A stretch of DNA of 64,000 nt from JAYEIA01 sp964472505 (GTDB taxonomy: Bacteria > Bacteroidota > Bacteroidia > Bacteroidales > JAADGE01), in the NCBI GenBank assembly GCA_964472505.1, contig CAYYQW010000009.1:1-64000 (forward strand), in the 5' to 3' direction. The first letter of the stretch is position 1. Each line of letters starts with the position of its first letter. A model generated the notes under the pieces. The model was not told the origin of the DNA. It made no database searches and was given only the letters and a program-made list of their open reading frames with translations. Both the position numbers and the translations under genes were made by a program. Below, one piece after another: positions 52,211-61,686 of the stretch.

Positions 52211-52366
52211 AAATAACAGTCCCCGATTATTATTACTTTTAAAAGTAGAAGGTTGGTACGATTAGTAGTTTGAATCTCGCTGTAATATTACAAAAAATGA
52301 ATGTAATATGCAAGGACGGGTTAAATAAATGAGTATTGAACGGCTTAGTTTTTAAAACCGTAAACG

Positions 52367-53782
52367 CTACATAAGTTCGTCTCTTTTCATATCTAAGCGT
52401 AATAGCGTGAAAACCAGAAATGTAAAGGCCCAAAGAGAAGAGCCTCCATAGCTGATAAAGGGTAGGGGGATACCTATTACGGGAGCCAGGCCGATTGTCA
52501 TGGCAATATTTACTCCGAAGTGAAAGAATATAAGTACGGCAACTGAGTAGCCAAATACTCGACTAAACCGGGAGCGCTGCCTTTCGGCGATTTTGATAAG
52601 GCGATATATAAATAATGTAAACAGGATAATTAAAGTACTTGTACCCAAAAATCCCCATTCTTCACCCACGGTGCAGAAGATAAAGTCGGTATCTTGTTCG
52701 GGAACAAAATCGAATTTTGTTTGAGTGCCTTCCAAATAGCCTTTCCCCGTAAGCCCGCCCGAACCAATTGCAATTTCGGATTGATGCACATTATAGCCCA
52801 CGCCTTTGGGGTCTTCCAGTAATCCGAGAAAAACCTCTATTCGGTCACGCTGGTATTCCGATAAAAAATTATAAAAGAAATAATTGACCGAGAATACGAA
52901 AAACAGGCTGCTCAGAAAGATAAGAAAGGCAACCAAGGCCGGCAGAAATTTAGATTTAAAGTGCTTAATCAAATGATAGCCGGAGGTAATGATACCTGCT
53001 GTAATAATGATATAAACTAATGGTATTGAATAATTGAAGAAAACAACCGGAATTAATAATGCTAATATAATGAGTAAAAACATTAGGCTGTATTTGAATA
53101 TCAGGCTTCTTCTGTTTTCAAAAAAAGAAAAGGCGATTAACAGCGTTAGGCTTAAGCTTAAAAAAATCCATTCATGCGGTATGTAAAAGTTTAGCAAAAA
53201 AAGCACGGTGAATAATGCTCCAAGCAGTAAAAAAATGTAATGCAGGCCTTCTCGATAAAAAACAAGCAGAAAGGCTGAAAACACAAGAGCCGAACCGGTG
53301 TCATTTTGCAACAAAATAAGCAGCATGGGCAGTAATACAATGCCCGATGCTTTGATGAAATGATTAATGTTTTTGAAACTAAACTTTTCTTCGCCCATAT
53401 ATTTTGCCAATGCCAGTGCAGTGGCGTATTTGGCAAATTCAGCCGGCTGTATGCGCATGCCCCACAGTTCAAACCAAGAAAGTGATTGATTAACGGCTGT
53501 TCCGAATATCAGAACGGCAATAAGTAAAAACATTACAAAGCCGTAAATGAAATATGAAAAAAATGAGAAAATATGGCTTTCAAGAAACAGTATAGGTATA
53601 ATCAGGATAAGCGAAACCATAATCCAGATGAGCTGTTTGCCGGCTCGCGTGTCAAAATCAAAAGCGGATATATCTGCGCTTGAAAAGGATGAGGAAAAAA
53701 TATTCATCCACCCAAAAGCAGCCAACAGCAGAAACAAAAATACTGTGGGATAATCAATTTTATTTTTTAGCAGAGCGGGCAA
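52367..53782 (-). CDS. rodA: Rod-shape protein RodA (SEDS glycosyltransferase)
   Basis: A 471-aa SEDS-family protein with about ten or more transmembrane helices. Signatures are QPAEFAKYATALALAKYMG, QNDTGSALVF, VGEEWGFLGTSTLI and the C-terminal PFISYGGSSLWAF. RodA polymerises lipid II glycan chains together with PBP2 in the elongasome. The reading frame starts with TTG (MPALLKNKIDYP), six bases after the PBP2 stop; no upstream ATG is available. The length exceeds the E. coli protein because of an enlarged central region, as is usual in Bacteroidota. Confidence 0.93.
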   Translation of the reverse strand: MPALLKNKIDYPTVFLFLLLAAFGWMNIFSSSFSSADISAFDFDTRAGKQLIWIMVSLILIIPILFLESHIFSFFSYFIYGFVMFLLIAVLIFGTAVNQSLSWFELWGMRIQPAEFAKYATALALAKYMGEEKFSFKNINHFIKASGIVLLPMLLILLQNDTGSALVFSAFLLVFYREGLHYIFLLLGALFTVLFLLNFYIPHEWIFLSLSLTLLIAFSFFENRRSLIFKYSLMFLLIILALLIPVVFFNYSIPLVYIIITAGIITSGYHLIKHFKSKFLPALVAFLIFLSSLFFVFSVNYFFYNFLSEYQRDRIEVFLGLLEDPKGVGYNVHQSEIAIGSGGLTGKGYLEGTQTKFDFVPEQDTDFIFCTVGEEWGFLGTSTLIILFTLFIYRLIKIAERQRSRFSRVFGYSVAVLIFFHFGVNIAMTIGLAPVIGIPLPFISYGGSSLWAFTFLVFTLLRLDMKRDELM

Positions 53783-53788
53783 ATTATA

Positions 53789-55576
53789 TTATTTTTCGGG
53801 TAACAAATTGGCATCCATAATTCTTTTTTCCTGCCATTTATTGGTTACCGTATCGGTTAAATATTTTTCAATCATCATACTTGCAATGGGGGCGGCCCAA
53901 GTTGAGCCGTATCCGGCATTTTCCACATAAACGCTTACAACAATTTTGGGCTTGTCTTTTGGGGCAAAAGCAAAGAAAATGGAATGGTCTTCGCCGTGCG
54001 GGTTCTGAGCCGTACCGGTTTTTCCGCATATCTCAAGGCCTTCAACATAAGCTGAGCGTGCCGTTCCTCCGGATACTACTTTTTCAAGCGCATCTTTCAG
54101 GGGCGGATAGTGTTTTTGGTCAATGGCCGCATAATATTTTAGTTTGTATTGTTGGTTAATTTCTTCATCTTCAATGGATTTTACAATGTGTGGTTTGTAA
54201 TAAAAGCCTTCATTGGCTATTACAGCCCCCATATTTGCCAGTTGCAGAGGCGTAAAACCTAACTCTCCTTGGCCAAAAGCCAACGAGATTAAAGTGTTGT
54301 GATTCCACCGTCCTTTTCCGTAGTATTTGTCAAAATAGGCAGAAGGATAAATGAGGCCTTTGTCTTCGTAAGCTAAATCCGTTCCTAATTTCACGCCCAA
54401 GCCCATGGATTGCACCATACGTTTCCAGTCTTTATAGGCTTCATCAATGGTTTCAAATTCCGGGTTATTTAATATTCTTCCGAAAACGTGGCAATAATAT
54501 GCATTACTTGAAAACTGAATGGATTTCTCAAAATTCACCGGCCCAAAAATATGGTCGTTCACATAATGCGAACCGGCATAATATCCGTAAACCGTAAAAA
54601 CTGTGTTTGGGTTTATTACGCCTTTTTCAAAGCCTATCAGAGCATTTACTGCTTTAAAAGTAGAACCCGGCGGATATCTCGATTTTAATGCACGGTTATA
54701 AAGCGGTTTATAGGCAGCATTGGCAACGGAATTATAATTTTCTTTCAATTTCTTTCCCACAAATAAACTCGGGTCGTATGAGGGCGATGAAATTAAGGCC
54801 AATATTTCGCCGCTTGCCGGTTCAATAGCTACAACTCCTCCTATTTTGTTCTTCATGAGTTGTTCACCGTAATATTGAAGTTCTCCGTCAATGGAAAGCG
54901 TAATATTTTTTCCGGCAACGGCAGAGGTGTCGTAGCGGCCGTTGGCATAGCTTCCTTGTAGCCTGTTGTGAACATCGGCTAAGTATATTTTTACTCCTTT
55001 TTGACCGCGGAGATAGTTTTCATAAGTGCGCTCCACACCGCTTTTCCCAATAAAGTCGCCTCTTGTGTAATAGGGATCCTTGTCAATTTCCGTTTGATTG
55101 GTTTCACCGACATAACCCAATAAGTGTGCGGCAATGGGCTCTCTATAAACACGCAATGCGCGTTGTTCGGTATAAAAATCCGGATAGCGGTATAAAAATT
55201 CCTGCAGCCGAGCATACTGCTTTTTGGGCATTTGTTTGATAAGTGTTACGGCATCAAAGCGTTTGCCGCTTTTGAGTATTTTTTTTAGTTCACTTTTTGA
55301 GATGTTCGTGAGTTCAACAAATCTAACCGTATCAAAAGGGCTTAATTGGTCGGGATAAACCTTTAGGTCATAGGTGGGCTCATTGCTTACAACAACTTCC
55401 TTATTTCGGTCAAAAATGATTCCTCTTGCCGGGTATTGTGTAATGTGTCTGAAGGTATTGTTTTCGGCAGAAAGTTTAAAACTCACGTCCACGACTTGTA
55501 TATAGTAGAGTTTTCCTAAAAAAACAAGCGCCGTAAGGAATATATAAAAAAGTATAATGTTTTTTTGAATATTCAC
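53789..55576 (-). CDS. mrdA: Penicillin-binding protein 2
   Basis: A 595-aa class B PBP with an N-terminal membrane helix. Its dimerisation domain starts near ITQYPARGIIFDRNKEVVVS. All transpeptidase motifs are present: STFK in RYPPGSTFKAVNALIG, SSN in FSSNAYYC and KTG in CGKTGTAQNPHG. It cross-links peptidoglycan during side-wall growth with RodA. The start is a GTG (MNIQKNIILFYIF), five bases after mreD. Middle gene of mreD-mrdA-rodA. Confidence 0.95.
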   Translation of the reverse strand: MNIQKNIILFYIFLTALVFLGKLYYIQVVDVSFKLSAENNTFRHITQYPARGIIFDRNKEVVVSNEPTYDLKVYPDQLSPFDTVRFVELTNISKSELKKILKSGKRFDAVTLIKQMPKKQYARLQEFLYRYPDFYTEQRALRVYREPIAAHLLGYVGETNQTEIDKDPYYTRGDFIGKSGVERTYENYLRGQKGVKIYLADVHNRLQGSYANGRYDTSAVAGKNITLSIDGELQYYGEQLMKNKIGGVVAIEPASGEILALISSPSYDPSLFVGKKLKENYNSVANAAYKPLYNRALKSRYPPGSTFKAVNALIGFEKGVINPNTVFTVYGYYAGSHYVNDHIFGPVNFEKSIQFSSNAYYCHVFGRILNNPEFETIDEAYKDWKRMVQSMGLGVKLGTDLAYEDKGLIYPSAYFDKYYGKGRWNHNTLISLAFGQGELGFTPLQLANMGAVIANEGFYYKPHIVKSIEDEEINQQYKLKYYAAIDQKHYPPLKDALEKVVSGGTARSAYVEGLEICGKTGTAQNPHGEDHSIFFAFAPKDKPKIVVSVYVENAGYGSTWAAPIASMMIEKYLTDTVTNKWQEKRIMDANLLPEK

Positions 55577-55581
55577 AATTG

Positions 55582-56094
55582 TTACCTTCTAAAAATTAAA
55601 AATTGACTTAAAAGTATTACTATCCCCGAAAAAATCAAACTCAGAATCAATACGTGAAATTTTGAGAAAAATAATGAAAAGCTAAAACTGTCAAGTAAAA
55701 AGAAAATGAGATGATGTATGCTTAGCATAATCAGGCTGTATTTCAAAAACCAATTAAACCCGAGGTTTGAAACTAAGGGCTGCAAAGGGAAATCATAACC
55801 ATCGCGCGGTTGAATGAGGTTTAATACAAGCGGCCTTATGTAGGCCGTAAATACTAAAGCAAATGCATGCATACCGCCGGTATCCGAAAAAATATCCACG
55901 GTCAGGCCCAGTGCAAAAGCTGCCGTAATCCTAAACCACACGGGAGTTTGAAACGGGAACAGCAATATGGCGGCCACATATATGTATGGCGTAATATGCC
56001 ACTTTGTAATTTCGATATTGTTTAAAAACAATACTTGCAATAAGCCGAAAAATACAAGCAGCGCAATATTTCGTATGAGCAGTTTAGCGTCCAA
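55582..56094 (-). CDS. mreD: Rod-shape protein MreD
   Basis: A 170-aa protein with five or six hydrophobic helices (IALLVFFGLLQVLFLNNIEI at the start, ITAAFALGLTVDIFSDTGGM in the middle). FALGLTVDIFSDTGGMHAFA is the MreD signature. It links MreB filaments to the elongasome through MreC. The frame starts with TTG (MDAKLLIRN). mreB and mreC, which normally precede it in Bacteroidota, are absent; smpB lies upstream instead. It reads as the first gene of mreD-mrdA-rodA. Confidence 0.9.
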   Translation of the reverse strand: MDAKLLIRNIALLVFFGLLQVLFLNNIEITKWHITPYIYVAAILLFPFQTPVWFRITAAFALGLTVDIFSDTGGMHAFALVFTAYIRPLVLNLIQPRDGYDFPLQPLVSNLGFNWFLKYSLIMLSIHHLIFFLLDSFSFSLFFSKFHVLILSLIFSGIVILLSQFLIFRR

Positions 56095-56221
56095 AATTTA
56101 AGTATAATATATATATGAATGCAAAAATAAGATAATAAGCAAATACATCAAAGAAACCTTAGCTACAAATGATTTATTATTATGATAAAACTTTTTGAGC
56201 TGTTAAGCACTGCATTATATT

Positions 56222-56692
56222 TTATGCATCGAATTTTCTGGCTTTATCCATTGCACGTTCAGCGTCTTTTTGTTTTAAATCTTCGCGTTTATCGTATTTC
56301 TTTTTACCGGAAGCCAAATAAATAATCAGTTTGGCAATACCGCGTTCGTTGATAAACAAATTGGTTGGAATAATGGTTTTAGAACTTGTTTTAACGGCTC
56401 GGTGCAATTTTTTCAATTCGCGCCTATGCAGCAAAAGTTTTCGTTCGCGCCGCGGTTCGTGATTGTCGTATGTACCGTGTGTGTATTGTGCTATATGCAT
56501 TCTTACCCAAAGCTCGGGTTTTTGTGTTCCGGGTTGATTTCTGAAAAAACAATAGGCATCGGTTAATCCTGCCTTCCCGGCACGTACCGATTTTATCTCG
56601 GTTCCCGTAAGCATTATTCCGGCTTCATGCTTATCTTCAAGATGATAATCGTGCCTTGCTTTTTTATTTTTTATGTTTATATTGTTTGCCAT
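56222..56692 (-). CDS. smpB: SsrA-binding protein SmpB
   Basis: A 156-aa protein starting MANNINIKNKKARHDYHLED, with GIMLTGTEIKSVRAGKAGLT, ELWVRMHIAQYTHGTYDNHE, RKLLLHRRELKKL and the basic tail KKKYDKREDLKQKDAER. SmpB binds tmRNA and delivers it to stalled ribosomes. ATG 56692 is preferred to an in-frame start nine codons upstream because it matches the family N-terminus. No tmRNA gene was recognised in this window. 127 bases separate it from mreD. Confidence 0.95.
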   Translation of the reverse strand: MANNINIKNKKARHDYHLEDKHEAGIMLTGTEIKSVRAGKAGLTDAYCFFRNQPGTQKPELWVRMHIAQYTHGTYDNHEPRRERKLLLHRRELKKLHRAVKTSSKTIIPTNLFINERGIAKLIIYLASGKKKYDKREDLKQKDAERAMDKARKFDA

Positions 56693-56910
56693 GCTGCAAA
56701 AATAGTAAATAATTAGCAAAAACGCTTCATGCTTTTTTGGATTTTTTATGGTGGACGGCTGTCTAATTCAGTATTTATCGTATATTTGTCGGTGCAAAAA
56801 TAGGTATAAGTCTATCGGTATGAATTTATAGAGATTTGTGTTCTAATATTCAGCCTGACAAATTTTTATATGAATTTATCGTCCCGACTTTAATTAATTT
56901 TTTCATACCA

Positions 56911-57837
56911 ATGAACACGAATTATAATTTGATAACGGTAATGGGCGCTACAGCCGGCGGCAAAACATCTTTTGCGGCAGCTTTAGCTTATGAAATCGGG
57001 GCAGAAATTATCAGTGCCGATTCCCGGCAAGTGTACCGAGGTATGGATATCGGAACAGGCAAGGATTTGGGTGATTATACCTATAAAGGAAAAAAAATCC
57101 CTTATCATTTAATTGATATTGCGGATGCCGGCTATAAATACAATGTATTTGAGTATCAGCAAGATTTTTTGAATGCTTTTAATGATATTCACGCGCGCAA
57201 AAGTTTTCCGGTTTTATGCGGCGGAACCGGTATGTATATTGAAGCTGTTTTGCAGGGTTATCGCCTGATTCGAGTACCTAAAAACGAAGCTTTGCGCAAA
57301 GCATTGAAAGAAAAATCCGATGCTGAACTCACTCAAATGCTCAGGCAATATAAAGATTTGCACAACATCAGCGATACCTCCAACAGGAAACGCTTAATAC
57401 GCGCCGTGGAAATTGCCGTGTATTCGGCGGATAATCCGGAGACGGATATTTCCTACCCAAAAATTAACAGCTTGAATTTTCAAATTGTGTACGACCGCCA
57501 AACACGGCGAGAGCGCATAAGTAAACGTTTGAAACAGCGAATGGATGAGGGCATGGCGGAAGAAACTAAAACATTGTTGGATGCCGGTGTGCCGCAAGAA
57601 ACTTTGCTTTATTATGGTCTGGAATACAAGTATATCACCGAATATTTAATGGGAAATATACCCTATGAAACCATGCTGGAAAGACTTGAAATAGCCATTC
57701 ATCAATTCTCAAAACGGCAGATGACTTGGTTCCGGAAAATGGAACGAAGCGGTACGCAAATACATAAAATTGACGGAAATTGGCCTGAGAAAAAGAAAAT
57801 TGATTTTGCATTGTCTTGTTTAATGAAAAACCCTTAA
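56911..57837 (+). CDS. miaA: tRNA dimethylallyltransferase
   Basis: A 308-aa MiaA. The P-loop is VMGATAGGKTSFAAALA, followed by IISADSRQVYRGMDIGTGK, PYHLIDI, VLCGGTGMYIEAVLQGY and the C-terminal QFSKRQMTWFRKME. It prenylates A37 of tRNAs reading U-starting codons. ATG 56911 is chosen because the family starts just before the P-loop strand; the frame opens 75 bases upstream. The ABC permease gene starts nine bases after it, so the two are probably co-transcribed. Confidence 0.94.
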   Translation: MNTNYNLITVMGATAGGKTSFAAALAYEIGAEIISADSRQVYRGMDIGTGKDLGDYTYKGKKIPYHLIDIADAGYKYNVFEYQQDFLNAFNDIHARKSFPVLCGGTGMYIEAVLQGYRLIRVPKNEALRKALKEKSDAELTQMLRQYKDLHNISDTSNRKRLIRAVEIAVYSADNPETDISYPKINSLNFQIVYDRQTRRERISKRLKQRMDEGMAEETKTLLDAGVPQETLLYYGLEYKYITEYLMGNIPYETMLERLEIAIHQFSKRQMTWFRKMERSGTQIHKIDGNWPEKKKIDFALSCLMKNP

Positions 57838-57846
57838 ACTTGCTTT

Positions 57847-59091
57847 ATGGTATTGTTTTATTTGATAAAAGAAAGCTTTTTATATGCTATTAATTCCTTG
57901 GTTTCAAACCGGGTAAGGACATTCTTGTCGCTTTCCGGAATCACCATTGGTATTTTTGCCATAATATCCGTTTTCACGGTTTTGGATTCGCTTAAAAACA
58001 GTATTCGCGAGAGCATTGCCACATTAGGCGATGATGTTATCTACATTCAGAAATGGCCTTGGGCAATGGGAGGCGATTATCCTTGGTGGGACTATATGAA
58101 ACGTCCCGTTCCCACGCCGGAGGAAGCTGAAAAAGTACGCCGTATTTCAGATTTAGCCGATGCGGTTTCGTTCATGGTTACGGCTCGCAAAAACATACAG
58201 CACGGAAGCAATTATATTGAGGATGTTGTGATACAAGGCAATGAATATGATTATGAAAAGATAAAAACCCTTGACTTTTCCGAAGGCCGTTACTTTTCGG
58301 CTTATGAATCCAATACCGGCCGAAATCGGGCTGTTTTGGGAGCCGACATTGCAAAAGATTTATTTCCTAATGAAAATGTGGTGGGTAAAACCATAAAAAT
58401 TGCCGGTAAAAAAGTTGATATAATAGGTGTGTTGGCAAAAGAAGGCGAAGATATGTTCGGCATCAGTTTGGATAAATCGGTATTGCTGAATTTGAACTAT
58501 ATGCGTACCATTGTGGATATTCGCAACGAGCAATTAGGCCCCTTAATACTGGTGAAGCCGCAAGCCAAATATTCAGCCGATGATTTAATTGCGGAGCTCA
58601 ACGGCATTATGCGAAGCATTAGGCGCCTGAAACCCGCCGAAGATGATGATTTTGCTTTAAACCAAGCCAGCCTTATAAGCAAAGGTTTCGACGGCATTTT
58701 TAATATTGTAGATTTGGCCGGTCTGATTATCGGCGGTTTCTCAATATTGGTCGGCGGATTTGGTATTGCCAACATTATGTTCGTTTCCGTAAAAGAACAA
58801 ACACGCATCATTGGAATACAAAAAGCTTTGGGTGCGAAACGTTATTTTATTATGCTTCAGTTTTTGTTTGAAGCCGTTATTTTGGCCATGGTCGGAGGCT
58901 TGGCCGGATTGTTGGCTGTTTTTGTCGGTACGCAATTATTTGCGGCTATCAGCGATATGAGTTTCAATATGAGTCTCGGGAATATTGTTTTCGGTTTGAT
59001 GCTTTCTTTTTCCATCGGATTGGTTTCCGGATTGGCTCCGGCACTTAAAGCTTCAAAACAAGACCCCGTAACGGCGATGTCAGCCGTATAA
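57847..59091 (+). CDS. ABC transporter permease, MacB/FtsX type
   Basis: A 414-aa permease. The N-terminal helix (about 20-45, RTFLSLSGITIGIFAIISVF) precedes a MacB-like periplasmic domain (about 50-265; VVIQGNEYDYEKIKTLDFSE, GRNRAVLGADIAKDLF). An FtsX domain with three helices follows (about 285-410; FGIANIMFVSVKEQTRIIGI, QKALGAKRYFIML, LAGLLAVFVGTQLFAAISDM). Such permeases work with a separate ATPase in lipoprotein, peptide or signal export. No ATPase gene is adjacent, so its partner must be elsewhere. Confidence 0.88.
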   Translation: MVLFYLIKESFLYAINSLVSNRVRTFLSLSGITIGIFAIISVFTVLDSLKNSIRESIATLGDDVIYIQKWPWAMGGDYPWWDYMKRPVPTPEEAEKVRRISDLADAVSFMVTARKNIQHGSNYIEDVVIQGNEYDYEKIKTLDFSEGRYFSAYESNTGRNRAVLGADIAKDLFPNENVVGKTIKIAGKKVDIIGVLAKEGEDMFGISLDKSVLLNLNYMRTIVDIRNEQLGPLILVKPQAKYSADDLIAELNGIMRSIRRLKPAEDDDFALNQASLISKGFDGIFNIVDLAGLIIGGFSILVGGFGIANIMFVSVKEQTRIIGIQKALGAKRYFIMLQFLFEAVILAMVGGLAGLLAVFVGTQLFAAISDMSFNMSLGNIVFGLMLSFSIGLVSGLAPALKASKQDPVTAMSAV

Positions 59092-59218
59092 ATTACGGCA
59101 TGTTTGGGAAGGCTTCAAATAGTTTCGAACAAATTCTGTTTTAGTGCGTACAAAATTCACAGAATAGAAGTTCCTTCGACACAAGACAACTGTTATCGAT
59201 CAGGATAAATTACATTTA

Positions 59219-59412
59219 TGAATATCCGCATTTACCTCTATTCGTATTTTAAGTTGCTGCTTATTAGCTTATTACGCATACTTAGTTATCACCGGCTTCG
59301 ACAGGCGGTTCCTGAGCAGCAGTCGAAGGACTCAGCCTCCGAAAATACCGAAGGAGACTGAGCTTGTCGAAGTCGGGGATTATAATCTTGGGGAACATGC
59401 GGATAATCATTT
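59219..59412. repeat. CTTCGACAAG modular palindrome, copy B, with inverted spacer homology
   Basis: The 351-base gap between the permease and plsC genes holds this copy. GGCTTCGACAGG and CTTGTCGAAGTCGG form the arms; modules CGGTTCCTGAGCAGCAGTCG and CTCAG-CCTCCGAAAATACC-GAAGGAGACTGAG lie between. The right flank GATTATAATCTTGGG...GGATAATCAT and the left block TGAATATCCGCATTTACC match 41236-41270 and 41542-41565 in inverted orientation. It lacks the MITE present there. The rest of the gap shows nothing I can name. Confidence 0.85.
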
Positions 59413-59442
59413 TACATTTTATTATCAATCTATTTATTTGTC

Positions 59443-59985
59443 ATGAAAAAAGCGTTGGCACGGTTTATACTAAAACTGTTTGGGTGGAAAATCAAAGGTG
59501 AAATTCCGAAAGAAAAAAAATACGTATTGGCCGTAGCGCCGCATACCAGTGCACTGGATATGATTCTCGGCAAGCTGCATACTTGGGCAAAAGGCTATCA
59601 ACCGCGTATAATTGTAAAAAAAGAGTTTTTTTATTTTCCGGTGGGCTATATTTTGAGAGCTTGGGGTGCTGTTCCCATCGACCGGCAAAATCCAAAAAAC
59701 TTGGTGGAACAAATTGCCGATGAATTTGATAAAAACGATGAGTTTATTTTGGTGATAACACCGGAAGGTACTCGGAAAGCCAACCCAAACTGGAAGACCG
59801 GTTTTTATCGTATCGCCCAAAGTGCCAATGTGCCTATTTACATGATATATGCCGATTTTAAGAAAAAAGAAATCGGATATCTCGGACGCTTTGAACCTAC
59901 CGGTAATATGGAAGAAGACATCCGAGGAATTAAAGAACACTATCGAGGAATAACCGCCTACCATCCCGAACGGTTTGAAATATAA
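59443..59985 (+). CDS. 1-acyl-sn-glycerol-3-phosphate acyltransferase (PlsC) family
   Basis: A 180-aa small PlsC-like acyltransferase. The catalytic HX4D motif is APHTSALDMILGK, followed by GYILRAWGAVPIDRQNP and the phosphate-binding VITPEGTRKANPNWKTGFYR. It lacks long transmembrane helices, as do the short cytosolic members of this family. It would transfer an acyl chain to lysophosphatidate or a related glycerolipid. Length fits the short Bacteroidota subgroup. It is followed by a repeat also found after the LpxL-like gene. Confidence 0.9.
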   Translation: MKKALARFILKLFGWKIKGEIPKEKKYVLAVAPHTSALDMILGKLHTWAKGYQPRIIVKKEFFYFPVGYILRAWGAVPIDRQNPKNLVEQIADEFDKNDEFILVITPEGTRKANPNWKTGFYRIAQSANVPIYMIYADFKKKEIGYLGRFEPTGNMEEDIRGIKEHYRGITAYHPERFEI

Positions 59986-60015
59986 ACTGTTATATTTTTA
60001 GTTATTGGATTATGT

Positions 60016-60104
60016 GAGTACTCCGAAAAAGCTGTAATTCAATGAGTAAAATTGTAAATGTCTGATAATTAACAACCGATGGGTTAACCCGTCGGTTATA
60101 ACAA
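60016..60104 (+). repeat. GAGTAyTCCGAAAA intergenic repeat, copy B
   Basis: It matches 38491-38582 over its length in the same orientation. Here the hairpin is nearly perfect: AACCGATGGGTTAACCCGTC followed by GGTT (60074-60097), a 24-base palindrome with one A/G mismatch pair. It lies 31 bases past the plsC-like stop. Confidence 0.8.
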
Positions 60105-60178
60105 ACGCCCTGCGAAACATTCCGCTTGTTTTTGTTTTAATATCGTAAAGTAGAATTAGTTATTTCAATTTTTGTCAG

Positions 60179-60186
60179 TATATTTG
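60179..60186 (+). promoter_or_regulatory. -7 box TATATTTG upstream of the nitrilase
   Basis: An exact TAnnTTTG match 33 bases before ATG 60220; no clear -33 TTG. Confidence 0.45.
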
Positions 60187-60219
60187 AGGGGCGTTTTACA
60201 AATACACAACTTTAAGTCT

Positions 60220-60987
60220 ATGAAAGTAACATTGATACAATCAGATATTGCGTGGGAAAATATTCCTGCAAATTTGGATACATACCGTCAAAAGATACTT
60301 GCAGCTGAGAAAACCGATTTATTGGTGCTGCCGGAGATGTTTGCCACCGGATTTACTATGCAGCCCGAGCATTTTGCTCAGAGCAGCGACGGGAGCATCA
60401 TCCAGTTTCTGAGAGAATCAGCCGCTGAAACGGGAGCGGCCATAGCAACAACTTATGCCTGCAAAGATACCGGTAAATATTATAACCGTTTTGTATTTGT
60501 GCAGCCCGACGGAAGCTGTGAAACTTACGACAAGCGACATCTTTTTGGTTTTGCAGGCGAGAACCAACATTACACCGCCGGAAAAGAACGTGTGATAATA
60601 AATTACAAAGGCTTTCGTATTTTGCCGCAAGTTTGTTATGATTTGCGTTTTCCGGTTTGGAGCCGCAACCGGGGCGATTATGATTTGCTGCTTTATGTGG
60701 CCAATTGGCCGGGAAGAAGGCGCAATGCCTGGCGGATACTTTTGCAGGCTCGCGCTCACGAGAATCAAGCTTATGTTATCGGTGTAAACCGAACGGGAGA
60801 TGATGGCAACGGTGTAGGCCATTCCGGCGACTCCATGCTGGTTGACCCGCGCGGCAATCTGCTTATTGATTTATCTTCAGGTAAGGAAGAAATTGAAAGC
60901 GCAAACATTGATATTGATGAAGTCAGAAAGCTTCGAGAAAAATTCAGAGCTGCCGCTGATGCCGATAATTTTGAAATCATTAATTGA
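60220..60987 (+). CDS. Carbon-nitrogen hydrolase (omega-amidase/YafV type)
   Basis: A 255-aa nitrilase-superfamily enzyme with the Glu-Lys-Cys triad: E39 in VLPEMFATGF, the lysine in ETYDKRHLFGF and the cysteine in LPQVCYDLRFPVWSR. The sequence ANWPGRRRNAWRILLQARAH and GVNRTGDDGNGVGHSGDSML match omega-amidase (Nit2/YafV) relatives, which hydrolyse alpha-ketoglutaramate and similar omega-amides as metabolite repair. ATG 60220 (MKVTLIQSDIAWEN) is preferred to the upstream frame opening. Monocistronic. Confidence 0.9.
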   Translation: MKVTLIQSDIAWENIPANLDTYRQKILAAEKTDLLVLPEMFATGFTMQPEHFAQSSDGSIIQFLRESAAETGAAIATTYACKDTGKYYNRFVFVQPDGSCETYDKRHLFGFAGENQHYTAGKERVIINYKGFRILPQVCYDLRFPVWSRNRGDYDLLLYVANWPGRRRNAWRILLQARAHENQAYVIGVNRTGDDGNGVGHSGDSMLVDPRGNLLIDLSSGKEEIESANIDIDEVRKLREKFRAAADADNFEIIN

Positions 60988-61103
60988 ATGAAGATGCTGT
61001 GGTTTCGCTTGGGGTCTTTATTTTCCGAAATGTTTCGATTCTCCGATAATTCCATAGAGACAGGCTGCTTTCGGATAGCTTAAATTTTCAAGCAATTCTA
61101 TGT

Positions 61104-61589
61104 TCACATACAGTTGCTAAGAGTGTCTCGCCCAAAAATGCTGACTTTATGGAGAGCACTATTAAGCGCTTCAAATTTCCCTTTTATCTTTTTTAGCTTT
61201 TTATATTCAATCTGTTCGAAATTAAGTTCAATGGCTTTAGGGTTGTCGTATGTTTGAATAAATACTTTATTAATCTTAATTTCAACAGCTTTAATATTTG
61301 ATATTTCAATACAGTTTATTTTCTTGTCAGCTTTTAGAAAGTATCGTATTTTATTATCATCCCATTCAATAAAGTATTTCTTATACTTGAGATTATATAT
61401 TCCAATTAGAATAAAAATTATTCCTTGTCCCATATAAATTATGGAATTCCAATCATTACTCGGGAATTGACTGTCAAAATCCGAGTAACTTATCAGCATG
61501 GCAATACCAAGAATAAAAAAAACAAATCCAACTGCAATAAATGCTTTGGTAGATTTTTGGTGAATTTCATAAATATTAACCCGTTCCAA
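61104..61589 (-). CDS. Small membrane protein with PH-like domain, unknown
   Basis: A 161-aa protein with two transmembrane helices (about 17-35 and 53-68) followed by a soluble domain whose strands (KKYFIEWDDNKIRYFLKADK, NCIEISNIKAVEIKINKVFI, PKAIELNFEQIEYKKLKKIK) resemble a bacterial PH-like fold. I do not recognise a named family. The first codon is TTG, so the start is uncertain. It is more AT-rich than its neighbours, which may mean recent acquisition. Confidence 0.6.
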   Translation of the reverse strand: MERVNIYEIHQKSTKAFIAVGFVFFILGIAMLISYSDFDSQFPSNDWNSIIYMGQGIIFILIGIYNLKYKKYFIEWDDNKIRYFLKADKKINCIEISNIKAVEIKINKVFIQTYDNPKAIELNFEQIEYKKLKKIKGKFEALNSALHKVSIFGRDTLSNCM

Positions 61590-61686
61590 TTTTATTAAAT
61601 ATTATTTAGAATATTAGATTAATTTGTATGTGAAAACCATACCAAAATGGCTTTTAATTTTACCCTTCATAATTAAAATGTAGAGC

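Noticed and set aside
59443..60104. Acyltransferase plus repeat as a mobile cassette shared with 37521-38582
   Set aside because: The two acyltransferases belong to different families (PlsC and LpxL types), so only the repeat is shared, not a cassette.
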